From contig JAFRDO010000027.1 of assembly GCA_017403825.1 (NCBI GenBank), positions 172,616 through 236,615 of the forward strand: 64,000 nt of DNA. The letters are read 5' to 3'. Of this stretch, positions 1 to 9,087 are shown piece by piece. The translations under genes and the position numbers were made by a program. The number at the start of each line of letters is the position of its first letter. Within the stretch, counting starts at the first letter, position 1. This DNA comes from Kiritimatiellia bacterium. GTDB lineage: Bacteria; Verrucomicrobiota; Kiritimatiellia; RFP12; UBA1067. Under the pieces are notes generated by a model. It did not search any database. It saw only the letters and a list, made by a program, of their open reading frames with translations, and was not told the DNA's origin.

Positions 1-2747
1 GACCGTACTTCATCTAGGAGATTCCTGCCTCTCAACAAATCGTACTCTTTCAAACTCGGAATCGATGCTCGGCTAAATGTTATCAAGCAGAACTCAGATC
101 CGTCACATTCGTCGCGACCGTAGACCCGAACGTTGACATACTTCAGCTTTTTGCCAAAGGCTTCGCTCAGACCAGGGAAATGCGGGATGGCATCCTTGTT
201 CTCCGGGAAAAACACCTTAACAGTCAGTTTTTCATCACCAGTGCCAACCCTTCCAACCAACCACCAGGGGGTTGTGGACCCCACCATTGAAAGCGCCGTG
301 CGCTTCATGATTTCGTCTGCTGGCGGTAATAATCCAATCGGTCGGAAACCGAGATAGCGCTCAAATGCGTCGCAAACCCTATTGTATTTTGCCGAATTAC
401 CCTTGAGTGCCTTTAGCCAATCATTCCAGAACGGCCGATTCCGTTCAAGCACCTTCTTGAATGAAAAGTTCTCACTCATGAAACCCTCTGGCAAGTACAC
501 ATCCGCCCGTATTGCCCCCATCAGGTCCCGAAGAAATTCATCCCTCGCATCATAATCAATTTCATTGACAGAAGCTATGGTCGAAAGTTGTCCACCATCG
601 GCGATTGCCTTAAAGAGGAACTTCTCAACCCCATCTCCGGGCTTGCACGCATTACCAACCAAACCTTTAACCTCGTCTTCATCTTTGCAAATGGGCTTTA
701 GAATACGTTTATAGAATCGCTCTCTATCGGAGGAATCCGGCAACGCATCTTCAAGATTGTCAGGTGTGCTAAACAGAGTTGAGAATGAAGCAGCATTCTT
801 AACCCCTTCCGTGAACATATCCGCAGACAGATCACATATCTCATCAAAACATTCCAATGAAGCCTTCAACGAATTGATTCTATCGTATATCCTTGAAAAC
901 GCCTTTCGGAAGGCATCAATCATCGCTGGGTACTTTGTGCTAACGATACCCTGCGGAACCAATCCATCAAAGGAACCATTATCGACTTTTATCAGATCCC
1001 TAACCTCCGTCACCGTAAAGTACGGAACTTTCTTCCCGGGTATTGCGCTTTGCGCTTTTTCAAGCAAGGTTTTCTTGCTGCGGACATTCACATGCGCCAA
1101 CGTAGCAGCACGAGGATCGTCATCAAGTCCTTGGGGATTCTTAAGCTGCATTATTTTAGCGCGCAGTTTTGATACCGCCTCGAGGCGAGACCGAATGCCA
1201 TTGATGAACTGCTTGACGCGTCCAAGCGAAGGCTTTTCACCTTTCTCTTTATCACCGCGATAAACCGACTTGATCGTAGATTCAAGTATTTCATAGAATG
1301 CGTTTTCCGATCCGATCGCCTCAAGAACTGCTTCATTCACCATCGACAATTCGTTTTTCGAAGCGTCCAGCATGGGACGAACGACTCTTTCCGCCGCAGC
1401 CCCATTCATTGAACCGAGACTTGTCGCGAGTTTTTTCAGCGCCCCAGAATATCGTTGCAACAAGTACGCAGAAGCTCTCTGCATAAGAGTCCCGTTCTCA
1501 TTGGGCCTGACGTCTTCATATCCCCTCACGGGAATATCGATCGGCACCTTTTTAAAGAACTCTTCGACCGAACTGCTAACATCATCGTCATTGTTGATCA
1601 AATTCTTCGCCACAATTGCACATGCAACATGTTCAAAATAATTCTGAAGCTTAACGGCATCCACTTCGAAAGAAACAGAGGCCAAGCCATTGTAAGACCG
1701 AGCGGAATTGATCAATTCTGTCGCGATTTCACTATTGGCAACAACCGAAGCCATCCATGCGCCTGCCATTTCGTGATAATATCCGTTCTTGCCTAACGAT
1801 CTTGATGGACTATCCCCACAAACAAGATAAGCCCTACAAATAGGTTGTTGCGGATTGAGTTCAAGACTCACTTTTATGACATCAGATTTCTCCCGGGCCG
1901 GATTCGCCAAGTCGGGCAGTTCATAGACATAAACGTCAGCCGTCTCTCCATCGCGACCAACTCGTGTCCAGCAAGAAAGCTCAGAAAGCCCAGTAAGCGA
2001 ATTAATCTTTATTCCCAGCTCCTGATCCGGGTACTCCTCCATGACATTCGTAAAACAATTCGCGTCAAAAAGAAGAACCGTCGGATTGATTGCTTTCTTA
2101 TACTTGTCTTGAATAAACTGACGGGTCTTAAATGCAATGGGCCACCATGTTCCCCTGCCCGTGCCACCAGCCAAGCCCGCGACAAGAAAAATATCGAGAC
2201 TACTCAAAACATTCGGATTCCCATTGCCCTTATTGAGTATTCTTGTGATGATACTCCGTATGGAACTTTCAATCTCATGCATCTTTTCCCATGCTAGGCA
2301 GTAGGAAGCGGGGGGGCATTGGCTTGCACCCAGAACAAGATTCGAAACTAGCGGCGCCCGGAACGGTCTTTCGTAGCAATCGAACCACCAATGCTTCTTG
2401 AGCCTCGCCAAACCGACATTATCTTCATCAACTTTATACGGCTCGATAAAATATGGATTTACGACATCAGACAAGATGTTGACATTCTCCGACAGTAAAA
2501 GAGACTCGATCATAGGCGACGTTGCAGTCAACATCTGTTTCTTAATATCCCGCTCAAAGTCGCTAAGATCCGTTGCATCAGTATCTACGGCAAAGTAATA
2601 CACCCTCTTGTGGAGACTGTGCCGTAAATGAGGATTATTCGCCAACAATCTGTTCATTCCAAGGATTGTCTTCAATCCAGAACCTCCGCAACCAATGACC
2701 AGAGTGATCCTCTCGTCGTTCATCGCATTTTCTTCTTTGTTGTTCAT
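1..2747 (-). CDS. Tubulin/FtsZ-superfamily large protein, C-terminus beyond left edge
   Basis: One open frame runs from an ATG at 2747 to the left edge (at least 915 codons). The N-terminus has a glycine-rich nucleotide loop (VIGCGGSGLKT, residues 17-27), in the place and form of the FtsZ/tubulin T1 loop. Residues 190-199 read AGLAGGTGRG, a variant of the tubulin/FtsZ signature GGGTG(T/S)G. A protein of about 1000 residues with this layout fits the Pfam Tubulin-like (Tubulin_2) group. I infer a GTP-binding, possibly filament-forming protein with a long, largely helical C-terminal extension. AAAGGA lies about 8 bases before the start, and a second in-frame ATG is at 2723. The gene follows the vWA gene by 23 bases, so the two are probably co-transcribed. 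I see no clear NxDxxD (T7) loop, so GTP hydrolysis is uncertain. Base composition is more AT-rich than the genes beyond 9 kb. Confidence 0.72.
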   Translation of the reverse strand, partial: MNNKEENAMNDERITLVIGCGGSGLKTILGMNRLLANNPHLRHSLHKRVYYFAVDTDATDLSDFERDIKKQMLTATSPMIESLLLSENVNILSDVVNPYFIEPYKVDEDNVGLARLKKHWWFDCYERPFRAPLVSNLVLGASQCPPASYCLAWEKMHEIESSIRSIITRILNKGNGNPNVLSSLDIFLVAGLAGGTGRGTWWPIAFKTRQFIQDKYKKAINPTVLLFDANCFTNVMEEYPDQELGIKINSLTGLSELSCWTRVGRDGETADVYVYELPDLANPAREKSDVIKVSLELNPQQPICRAYLVCGDSPSRSLGKNGYYHEMAGAWMASVVANSEIATELINSARSYNGLASVSFEVDAVKLQNYFEHVACAIVAKNLINNDDDVSSSVEEFFKKVPIDIPVRGYEDVRPNENGTLMQRASAYLLQRYSGALKKLATSLGSMNGAAAERVVRPMLDASKNELSMVNEAVLEAIGSENAFYEILESTIKSVYRGDKEKGEKPSLGRVKQFINGIRSRLEAVSKLRAKIMQLKNPQGLDDDPRAATLAHVNVRSKKTLLEKAQSAIPGKKVPYFTVTEVRDLIKVDNGSFDGLVPQGIVSTKYPAMIDAFRKAFSRIYDRINSLKASLECFDEICDLSADMFTEGVKNAASFSTLFSTPDNLEDALPDSSDRERFYKRILKPICKDEDEVKGLVGNACKPGDGVEKFLFKAIADGGQLSTIASVNEIDYDARDEFLRDLMGAIRADVYLPEGFMSENFSFKKVLERNRPFWNDWLKALKGNSAKYNRVCDAFERYLGFRPIGLLPPADEIMKRTALSMVGSTTPWWLVGRVGTGDEKLTVKVFFPENKDAIPHFPGLSEAFGKKLKYVNVRVYGRDECDGSEFCLITFSRASIPSLKEYDLLRGRNLLDEVR

Positions 2748-2770
2748 TTTCTTTCCTTTCTTTTGCAGGT

Positions 2771-5700
2771 TTAGAATGAGAGTTTAAATGCCAAATAGAC
2801 TGCACCAACCACAATGAATAATGTCAATGCAATCCTTATCCATAAATAGGACATGTCTGGGTCTCTATTCAAATCAAACAAGATCCACAAAAAAGTTTCT
2901 TTCGGATGCTCTTGAGCATAGCCAGCAGCAACAATGGAAACCGTATAGTAATCGCCAAACGTTCCCGTTTTGACTGTGTTACTTGGACTTTTCAAATCCA
3001 ACTTTGGTTTTTGTTTTTCAGAAACCGAATCTACATTCACGACAAGAATCGTATTCCCAAAGCTCTCGCCCTGCCAATTATCATGTAAAAGATATAATGG
3101 AAATTCAGCTTGGTTACGCCCTGTTTGCCATATCTCATGTTCTTTATCGTTCTCATCCATATAAGATCCTTGCAAATCTACGTAAGAACCACTGGAGAAG
3201 TTTAACGACTTAGGATCTGTAGTGCCATTTGGATCGTTATCAAAGCAAGACTGTAACCACCAGAATCTCGGATCGTCACCAGAATAATACCACCAAACGA
3301 CACCAATAAGGCAAGCTGAAACAAAGCAAATGGCTAGTATTGCCCATAGGCGATAGATACGCAGAGAATGACTTGCTTCATGCGTATTATCCTCATCGTC
3401 AAAGACTCGCTGCACAAAGACCGCCTCTCCTACATCAGTGCAACGGAATTCGATTTCCGCATCGGACTTGGGATTGCCCTCGTCATCCTTGATCACAACC
3501 CCGTTGTATGTCCATTCGCGTTTTACAACGTCGGGTGATTTTATTCCCACTAGTACCACCTGCCGCCCCTGCGCTATGCTTCCAGTAATGATTTTGCTCG
3601 ACTTCGCATGAGGACGGATCGAAAATTCTGCGCTAATCGGCTGTTTCTCAACTACCAGTCGTGAAGGAGCAGTGACAGCGAACGCGTCACCGCACTTCGC
3701 ACAACGTCCCGATGCCTTGATTGCATACGTCCTATATTTTGCATAACGATGTGTCACCGAGTTGCCCCTGTTCGTATAAACTGTGCCGTCGTCCATATCC
3801 CATACGACATCCGACACCTCCCCTCCATGCGGGTCGAGAGAGACAGTATAATCGACTTCCTTGCCAATGCTGTTGACTTGCGGCTGAACTATGGACGCTT
3901 GGACAGCAGGGCAGTAGGCCACAACCGTTCGTTCGTCATCGGATTGCACGATACGCCCACTCGGCAGAGTCGCCTCTGCGCGGACAGAGTAGGAAACGCT
4001 GGATACCTTCGGGATGCGTTTGAATTGGTAAGAGCATGATTCCTTGGTGCCAGCCGGTTCTGGCGCACCACCAACTCGCTGCACGATCCAGCGAACCGAA
4101 TCGGACTTGAGAACACCGCCCTCTGGATCTATTTTTGCGGAGAAAGTCATACGGCCATCAAACACCGTGGTCTCGCCATTTACAGGCTTAACTATGGATA
4201 TGCGAGCCTGGGTGCGAAGTGTTACGGGCAAAGGCTTTGACGATGCCTTGCCGTCCGCGCTCCTGGCAACTAGATAGAAGGAGCCTTCACCATACTCCGC
4301 AGATTTGAAGTTGACAGACTTCTCACTCGTTCCGTCCGCGCTAACTTCAGATTCGCCAAGAGCCTTTTCGTTCTCGTGGTTTGCGTCGGACAAGAACCAT
4401 TGAATCGCCCCCGCAACGCCCCTGACATTCTTCGCGCAGAGCTTGAATGCCATGTCCGTCTTAATTTCTTCGTCCGCCGCAGGACTGGCAATCTCAATAC
4501 GAACGACACGCGGATTGACGCGGAACGGCATCGCATCGGATTGAATGTCAGAACCAGTTGCTGTCTTCCCGACAAACGAGACAACATACTCCCCACCATC
4601 GACAAACGACTGCTTAGCTGCAGAAACTGGCTTGTCCGGCGCAACGGTTGCATCTATTTCAGAGACAACCTTGCCAGCCTTGTCAGCAAACCGCCATTTC
4701 CCGGACACAACTCCGCTGACTCGAGACACAAATTCCACGTCTTCCCCGGCATCAAACTTCTCGTTGGCTGTTTCAGGCACAACAATCCGTGCATATGGTT
4801 TGGCTGCGACATTGATCGTAGCCACCTCCGTCGAACATTCGCCTATGCGCTGAACATTGGCGCGCGCCTGCACCTTGTATTCGCGGGCGGCATCAAACGT
4901 ATGTCGCAGAATACTGATGGTATCTCTACCGGCCTTCTGTTCGATTCCTCGATAGCACACTCCGTCAATGTACCACGTTACAGAACTTACATCTTTCCAC
5001 GCTTTGCAGGTCAGAGCGCACTCGACACCCTCGGTCGCGTTTTTCGGCAAATCCGAAAATGCGACTCCGGCATCGACAACATAAACCTTGCCGCCTCGCG
5101 TATCGGGCGACATCTTGCCATGCGATACCGTCAGCGAATAGGGATATCCTGCCTCGTTTATCTTGGTATAAACGTGCGACACAGAACTGCCGTTTGCCGA
5201 GGTCCCCTCGCCAAAGTTCCATGTAAAGATCGATCCTGATGTTGCCTCTGCGGAAAAGTCAACCTTGGTTCCGCGTGTCACGTACAGATCGCCGGCGGGG
5301 CGAATATTCGTAATGGACACTTTCCCCACCTTGTCAAACATCACGTGAACGGGGGCTGTCTTGGAGAAACGGCAAGATCCATCTTTCGCCGGCAGCAGAA
5401 GGTTGAGCTTGAGCGTTGTCGCCTTGTTGTCAGCGAACACGGAATCGGGCAGCTGGAACACGGTTTTTACCGCTTTCCCAAGATCCATCACGCACGAGCC
5501 CAGAACGGCTCCGTCTGATGTGGAAAGCTCCAGCGTAGGCCTGACTGTTCCACGCTTCAACATGGACTGCCAGCGGTCGCCTGACATTGGGAACAGATAA
5601 GTCAAATTTGATATCTCAGCCTGTCCGCCCGTCTCAAGAGGGTTGCGATTGTTGTAAAGCCGTGAAGACGGCGTAACTCGGCAGATGAACGGAATCTCAT

Positions 5701-6547
5701 GCGTCTTAGTCCAAAGGTGCTTTTCCCCAAACACTGGCACAGGCGACTCGGAACTACTTCCAATCCACGTCAAGCATGCATCAAACTCGTCAGCGGCGAA
5801 CAATCCTGAACTCCCAGTGGATCCTTGCGCAAAGTTCTTACGAATATCGTTAAGCGTTTTGCAACCTTTTGAATGGGACTCGTCGTGTCCGTCAGAGAAC
5901 ACAACGACGCAAGCATTGCCGCCAGCGCGAACAAAGTTCTGCACATCTTCACAGGCGTAGAACAATGCATCATATAGAGGCGTCCCGCCAGTCGGCCTAC
6001 CCCAAGAAAAGACATCTTCCACAAGTCGCGACCTGTCTGAATCACTTGAAATCCTCTTCAGATCCGAATATATGCGGTGGGCGTAATCACTGCTGGACAA
6101 GAAGCCATATCCTCCTACGCAGTAAACCTGAACCTTAGACCCGATAGGGATTGACTTCACGGTTTCGTCGAAACCGTCCTTTAGCGCTTCCCATCTGGTA
6201 ACGCGACGCCCCGTTTTTACGCTTGTTGCGTCTCTCCCAGAACTTGGTCCCATTGAACCTGAATGATCAAGAACAAACACCCAGAGCGAATCCGACTTGC
6301 CACCAATGTCAGATTGGTCATTAGCCCTATCAAACCGACATTTCACCGTCAGCGGCACACTCGCCTCTGCAACATGCCCCCATACGGCAATTGCAACGAC
6401 AAGAAGCAATGACGCCCACCGCAACATCAACCATAAACAATGGTTACAAACGATTCCATCGTCTCTCCGCCGTATTAAAAGATTTTTCAGAGCCATTGCC
6501 CTGCAATCCTTTAGCCCTGGCATTGCCAATCCGATGTTGAAGCGCAT
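2771..6547 (-). CDS. Membrane-anchored vWA / PKD-like repeat protein
   Basis: 1258 residues. A hydrophobic N-terminal segment (about 38-57) is followed by a von Willebrand A domain from about 86 to 275 with an intact MIDAS start (DHSGSMG; D94, S96, S98). Next come several beta-rich Ig/PKD-like modules; typical PKD signatures are FTWNFGEGTS (about 430-480) and VVWDMDDGTVY (about 930). A transmembrane segment lies at about 1067-1089, then a domain of about 140 residues, then a C-terminal transmembrane helix at about 1233-1255. The bulk is predicted outside the cytoplasm, with the C-terminal part between the last two helices on the other side. A metal-dependent ligand-binding surface protein is inferred. 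It lies between the MraZ-like gene and the tubulin-like gene. The start is uncertain: the ATG at 6547 has no Shine-Dalgarno sequence and sits close to a -10 box, and ATG 6496 (MALKN) follows AAAGGA. Confidence 0.75.
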   Translation of the reverse strand: MRFNIGLAMPGLKDCRAMALKNLLIRRRDDGIVCNHCLWLMLRWASLLLVVAIAVWGHVAEASVPLTVKCRFDRANDQSDIGGKSDSLWVFVLDHSGSMGPSSGRDATSVKTGRRVTRWEALKDGFDETVKSIPIGSKVQVYCVGGYGFLSSSDYAHRIYSDLKRISSDSDRSRLVEDVFSWGRPTGGTPLYDALFYACEDVQNFVRAGGNACVVVFSDGHDESHSKGCKTLNDIRKNFAQGSTGSSGLFAADEFDACLTWIGSSSESPVPVFGEKHLWTKTHEIPFICRVTPSSRLYNNRNPLETGGQAEISNLTYLFPMSGDRWQSMLKRGTVRPTLELSTSDGAVLGSCVMDLGKAVKTVFQLPDSVFADNKATTLKLNLLLPAKDGSCRFSKTAPVHVMFDKVGKVSITNIRPAGDLYVTRGTKVDFSAEATSGSIFTWNFGEGTSANGSSVSHVYTKINEAGYPYSLTVSHGKMSPDTRGGKVYVVDAGVAFSDLPKNATEGVECALTCKAWKDVSSVTWYIDGVCYRGIEQKAGRDTISILRHTFDAAREYKVQARANVQRIGECSTEVATINVAAKPYARIVVPETANEKFDAGEDVEFVSRVSGVVSGKWRFADKAGKVVSEIDATVAPDKPVSAAKQSFVDGGEYVVSFVGKTATGSDIQSDAMPFRVNPRVVRIEIASPAADEEIKTDMAFKLCAKNVRGVAGAIQWFLSDANHENEKALGESEVSADGTSEKSVNFKSAEYGEGSFYLVARSADGKASSKPLPVTLRTQARISIVKPVNGETTVFDGRMTFSAKIDPEGGVLKSDSVRWIVQRVGGAPEPAGTKESCSYQFKRIPKVSSVSYSVRAEATLPSGRIVQSDDERTVVAYCPAVQASIVQPQVNSIGKEVDYTVSLDPHGGEVSDVVWDMDDGTVYTNRGNSVTHRYAKYRTYAIKASGRCAKCGDAFAVTAPSRLVVEKQPISAEFSIRPHAKSSKIITGSIAQGRQVVLVGIKSPDVVKREWTYNGVVIKDDEGNPKSDAEIEFRCTDVGEAVFVQRVFDDEDNTHEASHSLRIYRLWAILAICFVSACLIGVVWWYYSGDDPRFWWLQSCFDNDPNGTTDPKSLNFSSGSYVDLQGSYMDENDKEHEIWQTGRNQAEFPLYLLHDNWQGESFGNTILVVNVDSVSEKQKPKLDLKSPSNTVKTGTFGDYYTVSIVAAGYAQEHPKETFLWILFDLNRDPDMSYLWIRIALTLFIVVGAVYLAFKLSF

Positions 6548-6557
6548 AGTCGCCCCT

Positions 6558-6563
6558 ATTATA
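6558..6563 (-). promoter_or_regulatory. -10 box for vWA gene (second candidate at 6592-6597)
   Basis: TATAAT on the minus strand, ten bases before the ATG at 6547. A second TATAAT with an extended TTGA context lies at 6592-6597 and would give a leader of about 38 bases. The 113-base gap between the MraZ-like stop and this gene holds only these signals. The vWA and tubulin-like genes may therefore be a sub-operon with its own promoter. Confidence 0.5.
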
Positions 6564-6660
6564 TTAGTGTATAGCCATATTTGTAAGCAAGATTATATCA
6601 AAACGCAGACTTCGGTGTCAAATGGCCACGCACGGCGACTCGGTTTACGGAAGTTCCCGA

Positions 6661-7653
6661 TCAAGATTTCAAGATGCCGTCGAAAGGCAGAATGCTTCGC
6701 TCCTTCGGCGCATCAGATACGTTAAGGAGCATGATGGTCGAAATGTAACCGCGAAGTACGACCTTCCTGTCATTCTCAGAACAAACGGCTGCCAGCAGTT
6801 CCAGGGGGATATTCATGCGACCGCGTTCATCAACTTTCACTCTGACGGCCTGTTTGTATGCCTCGTACAAGTCGTCACCGGGATCAGAAGCCTTTTTTCG
6901 ACGACTAATCTCCTTCTCGCAGAAATCGGCAGGGGCAAGGATAAGCGTATTCGCATTTGTCGGATTCCGTACAACGCACATGTCATAGCGTCCAAGCTCG
7001 TCACGGAATTCGGCAGGAAGTCCAAGCCTCCCGTCTTTCGTCACCTCGCTTTCAAAGATGCCGACAAATATTCTACCGTCAGGGTTTTTCACCTCGTTGA
7101 TTCTGTCGGCTGGTTCCGGACGATTTGGATATTGGCCCTCGATGTCGAGCCGTCGCTCAAGTTCAACTTCGGACTCGTATTTTGCCAGCAGTTGATCCAG
7201 TACATTTTCAATGTCTATGATGCCCTTGCCGACATCGTGCCACTTGTAATATTCCATCCATTCAAACATCGCAATGGAGCTGCCGTGCCAATCATCGTAG
7301 GTCCCTCTTGCAAGATGTGCCCTTGCGCGCGCATAGGTCATCAGATCATAAAAGAAGTCGTTGGCCCGTACTGCCTCTCCCGGCAAAAAGCATTGCCAGA
7401 ACCAATCGCAGTTTTCATTCCCTTCAACGGTCTTGTGATTCGAGTCAAAGCCTAACAGCGCATTCGCGAGATCGAAGAGGCGATCATGTTTCACGGCATA
7501 CGCCCACAGCATGTTGAGGAAGCTGCCCGGCAGATCCACGTCCGTCAGCATAAACTGCACAATGCGGCGAAGCCGAGAAGCGTCCTCGATAAAGAACGCG
7601 CAGATGGCTTCATCCGTCGCCGTCAGCGGAGTTGATGGTTTCACGTCATCCAT
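6661..7653 (-). CDS. Fusion: helical N-terminal domain plus MraZ-like SpoVT-AbrB domain
   Basis: 330 residues. The last 140 or so match MraZ in layout. The first half-motif is VTKDGRLGLPAEFRDEL and the second is VDERGRMNIPLELL, each the DxxGRxxxP core of a SpoVT-AbrB swapped-hairpin repeat, with a short linker and the usual final beta-strand. MraZ is the DNA-binding repressor at the head of the dcw cell-division cluster. The first 170 residues are an acidic, aromatic, mostly helical domain I do not recognise. Normal MraZ is about 150 residues, so this is a fusion. The start ATG lies 21 bases after the lipoprotein stop, with AAAGGAGA about 13 bases upstream. The context next to a tubulin-like protein suggests an autoregulator of this cassette. 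That role is inferred; the domain call rests on the paired motifs. Confidence 0.7.
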   Translation of the reverse strand: MDDVKPSTPLTATDEAICAFFIEDASRLRRIVQFMLTDVDLPGSFLNMLWAYAVKHDRLFDLANALLGFDSNHKTVEGNENCDWFWQCFLPGEAVRANDFFYDLMTYARARAHLARGTYDDWHGSSIAMFEWMEYYKWHDVGKGIIDIENVLDQLLAKYESEVELERRLDIEGQYPNRPEPADRINEVKNPDGRIFVGIFESEVTKDGRLGLPAEFRDELGRYDMCVVRNPTNANTLILAPADFCEKEISRRKKASDPGDDLYEAYKQAVRVKVDERGRMNIPLELLAAVCSENDRKVVLRGYISTIMLLNVSDAPKERSILPFDGILKS

Positions 7654-7674
7654 CGTTCTTAGAGCAATCTCCTT

Positions 7675-8883
7675 TCACTTGAAAGCTTTGAGTTCATCCC
7701 ACTTGATGGATACCGACGGCGCGCCATAGCTGCCGGGAAGGATCGAATACGGATCCCATGTCCACTTCACGCCCTCCCCATTCACCAGCATGGACACGTC
7801 GTCAGCGGTGAGATCAAGGGACCATTGCTCTCGTTCTGCAGCTTCTTCCGGTGCAGAATGTTCATCGAGAAACCGTTTTGTTACGAAGGCCGACAACGCC
7901 TTCAGCTTGTCAGGCGCAAAGTAATCCTCAATGCCGAGCTCTCGCCCGTCCGGCAGACTGAAAACCTTCGAGCAATAGCTGTCGTGGCACCCGTTTCCGC
8001 CATCTATGTCATATCCCTCGTTCCAGACGCACAGAACCGGACGCTCGTACCATTCGGCGTTCTCCTTCGCAGCAACGCCAAAAGGCCATTCAAGATGCAG
8101 GTCAACAATGAACGACCATTGACTGCAACAATGCCACCAGTGGTCATTCGTCTTTTCCGGTGGTAGTTCACACTTGTAACAGGTCTGGGCATGCTCCTTA
8201 ATCCCAGCCAGCCCCAATTCAAGTGCCTTGGTGGTGACGCGCCCGTCATCCTTTGCCGGAATCCGACCGGTTTCATGCGAGAGCGCATCGCCGACCAACC
8301 TGGCCCAATCAGCGGGTTGCAAGCCAAATTCATCGTCGATTTCCCGGTCCTCGCCTTCCTTGGCCCATAATTCCTTGTCGTGCTTTCTGAGCGTTTCCTC
8401 CGTTTCGCCAAGCGATTCAGGAACACTATACGGGGACACTTCAGGAGTATAGGCAAACGCAATCCACAGAATCGTTTTCCGCACCTTGGCGAGGGCATCC
8501 TTCGACAGCCCAGACTGCTCCTCCGGCCATTCGATGTGAACTTTTACGGACACTTCCGAACCGCGACTGCCACTGTGGTCCAGCTCGTATTTCTTCACGT
8601 CCGCCATCTTATGTGCAGGGCCTTTCCCCTTGAACACATACTTATGGACAGAATAGCGCCCCTCGTGCTTGTCGGCTGGCTCTATTTGCTCCGAGGTCTC
8701 CTGCCCGACCTTCACGTCCGGATTGGCATATGGGTCTTGATAGACCTCATCCTGTTCACGCGAGCATGAGACACACAGCATGCAAATGGCTACAGCAAAG
8801 AAGATGGCGAGATAATCTCCTATTGAAACTTTCCGCAGGCAATTCTGCTTCATGTCGGCACGCGTCTCCATGCAACATTTCAT
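7675..8883 (-). CDS. RsiV-like (DUF3298) putative lipoprotein
   Basis: 402 residues. An N-terminal hydrophobic stretch (about 20-40) ends in a possible lipobox, CVSC at about residues 38-41, which is imperfect at -3. The C-terminal third (FAPDKLKALSAFV, then FNPY-like WDPYSILPGSYG and SIKWDELK) follows the DUF3298 pattern of RsiV and related envelope proteins: a dockerless alpha/beta domain ending in a 'Y-x-I-xPG' strand and a terminal 'xPxxxL'. In RsiV this domain binds lysozyme; whether ligand binding holds here is unknown. AAGGAG stands nine bases before the ATG, which fixes the start at 8883. It is the first gene of the left cassette, 41 bases downstream of the tRNA-Val 3' end, and may be read through from the tRNA promoter. 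Confidence 0.62.
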   Translation of the reverse strand: MKCCMETRADMKQNCLRKVSIGDYLAIFFAVAICMLCVSCSREQDEVYQDPYANPDVKVGQETSEQIEPADKHEGRYSVHKYVFKGKGPAHKMADVKKYELDHSGSRGSEVSVKVHIEWPEEQSGLSKDALAKVRKTILWIAFAYTPEVSPYSVPESLGETEETLRKHDKELWAKEGEDREIDDEFGLQPADWARLVGDALSHETGRIPAKDDGRVTTKALELGLAGIKEHAQTCYKCELPPEKTNDHWWHCCSQWSFIVDLHLEWPFGVAAKENAEWYERPVLCVWNEGYDIDGGNGCHDSYCSKVFSLPDGRELGIEDYFAPDKLKALSAFVTKRFLDEHSAPEEAAEREQWSLDLTADDVSMLVNGEGVKWTWDPYSILPGSYGAPSVSIKWDELKAFK

Positions 8884-8924
8884 TTCTGGTTACTCCTTAT
8901 AAAACCTTATGGGGCACGTCAAAT

Positions 8925-9001
8925 TGGTGGACGATGAGGGACTCGAACCCCCGACCTTGACCGTGTAAAGGTCCTGCTCTAACCAACTGAGCTAATCGTC
9001 C
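8925..9001 (-). tRNA. tRNA-Val(UAC)
   Basis: A full cloverleaf can be drawn: acceptor GGACGAT/ATCGTCC, D-arm GCTC/GAGC, anticodon loop TTTACAC with anticodon TAC, T-loop TTCGAGT, and an encoded CCA end. The outermost anticodon-stem pair is G27-A43, a mismatch; the other four pairs are standard. It has its own promoter at 9019-9024. Its 3' end faces the AT-richer cassette at 1-8.9 kb. Confidence 0.97.
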
Positions 9002-9018
9002 GAAAGCAACAAGAATGA

Positions 9019-9024
9019 ATTATA
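9019..9024 (-). promoter_or_regulatory. -10 box (TGGTATAAT) of tRNA-Val
   Basis: TATAAT with the upstream TGG extension, 17 bases before the mature tRNA 5' end. It is the same extended -10 found at many other genes in this window. Confidence 0.75.
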
Positions 9025-9087
9025 CCATATTGTGACGGCTGATGCATTTGCCTGTCGAGACTGCAGCATGCCGACCGCAAGTTTAGG

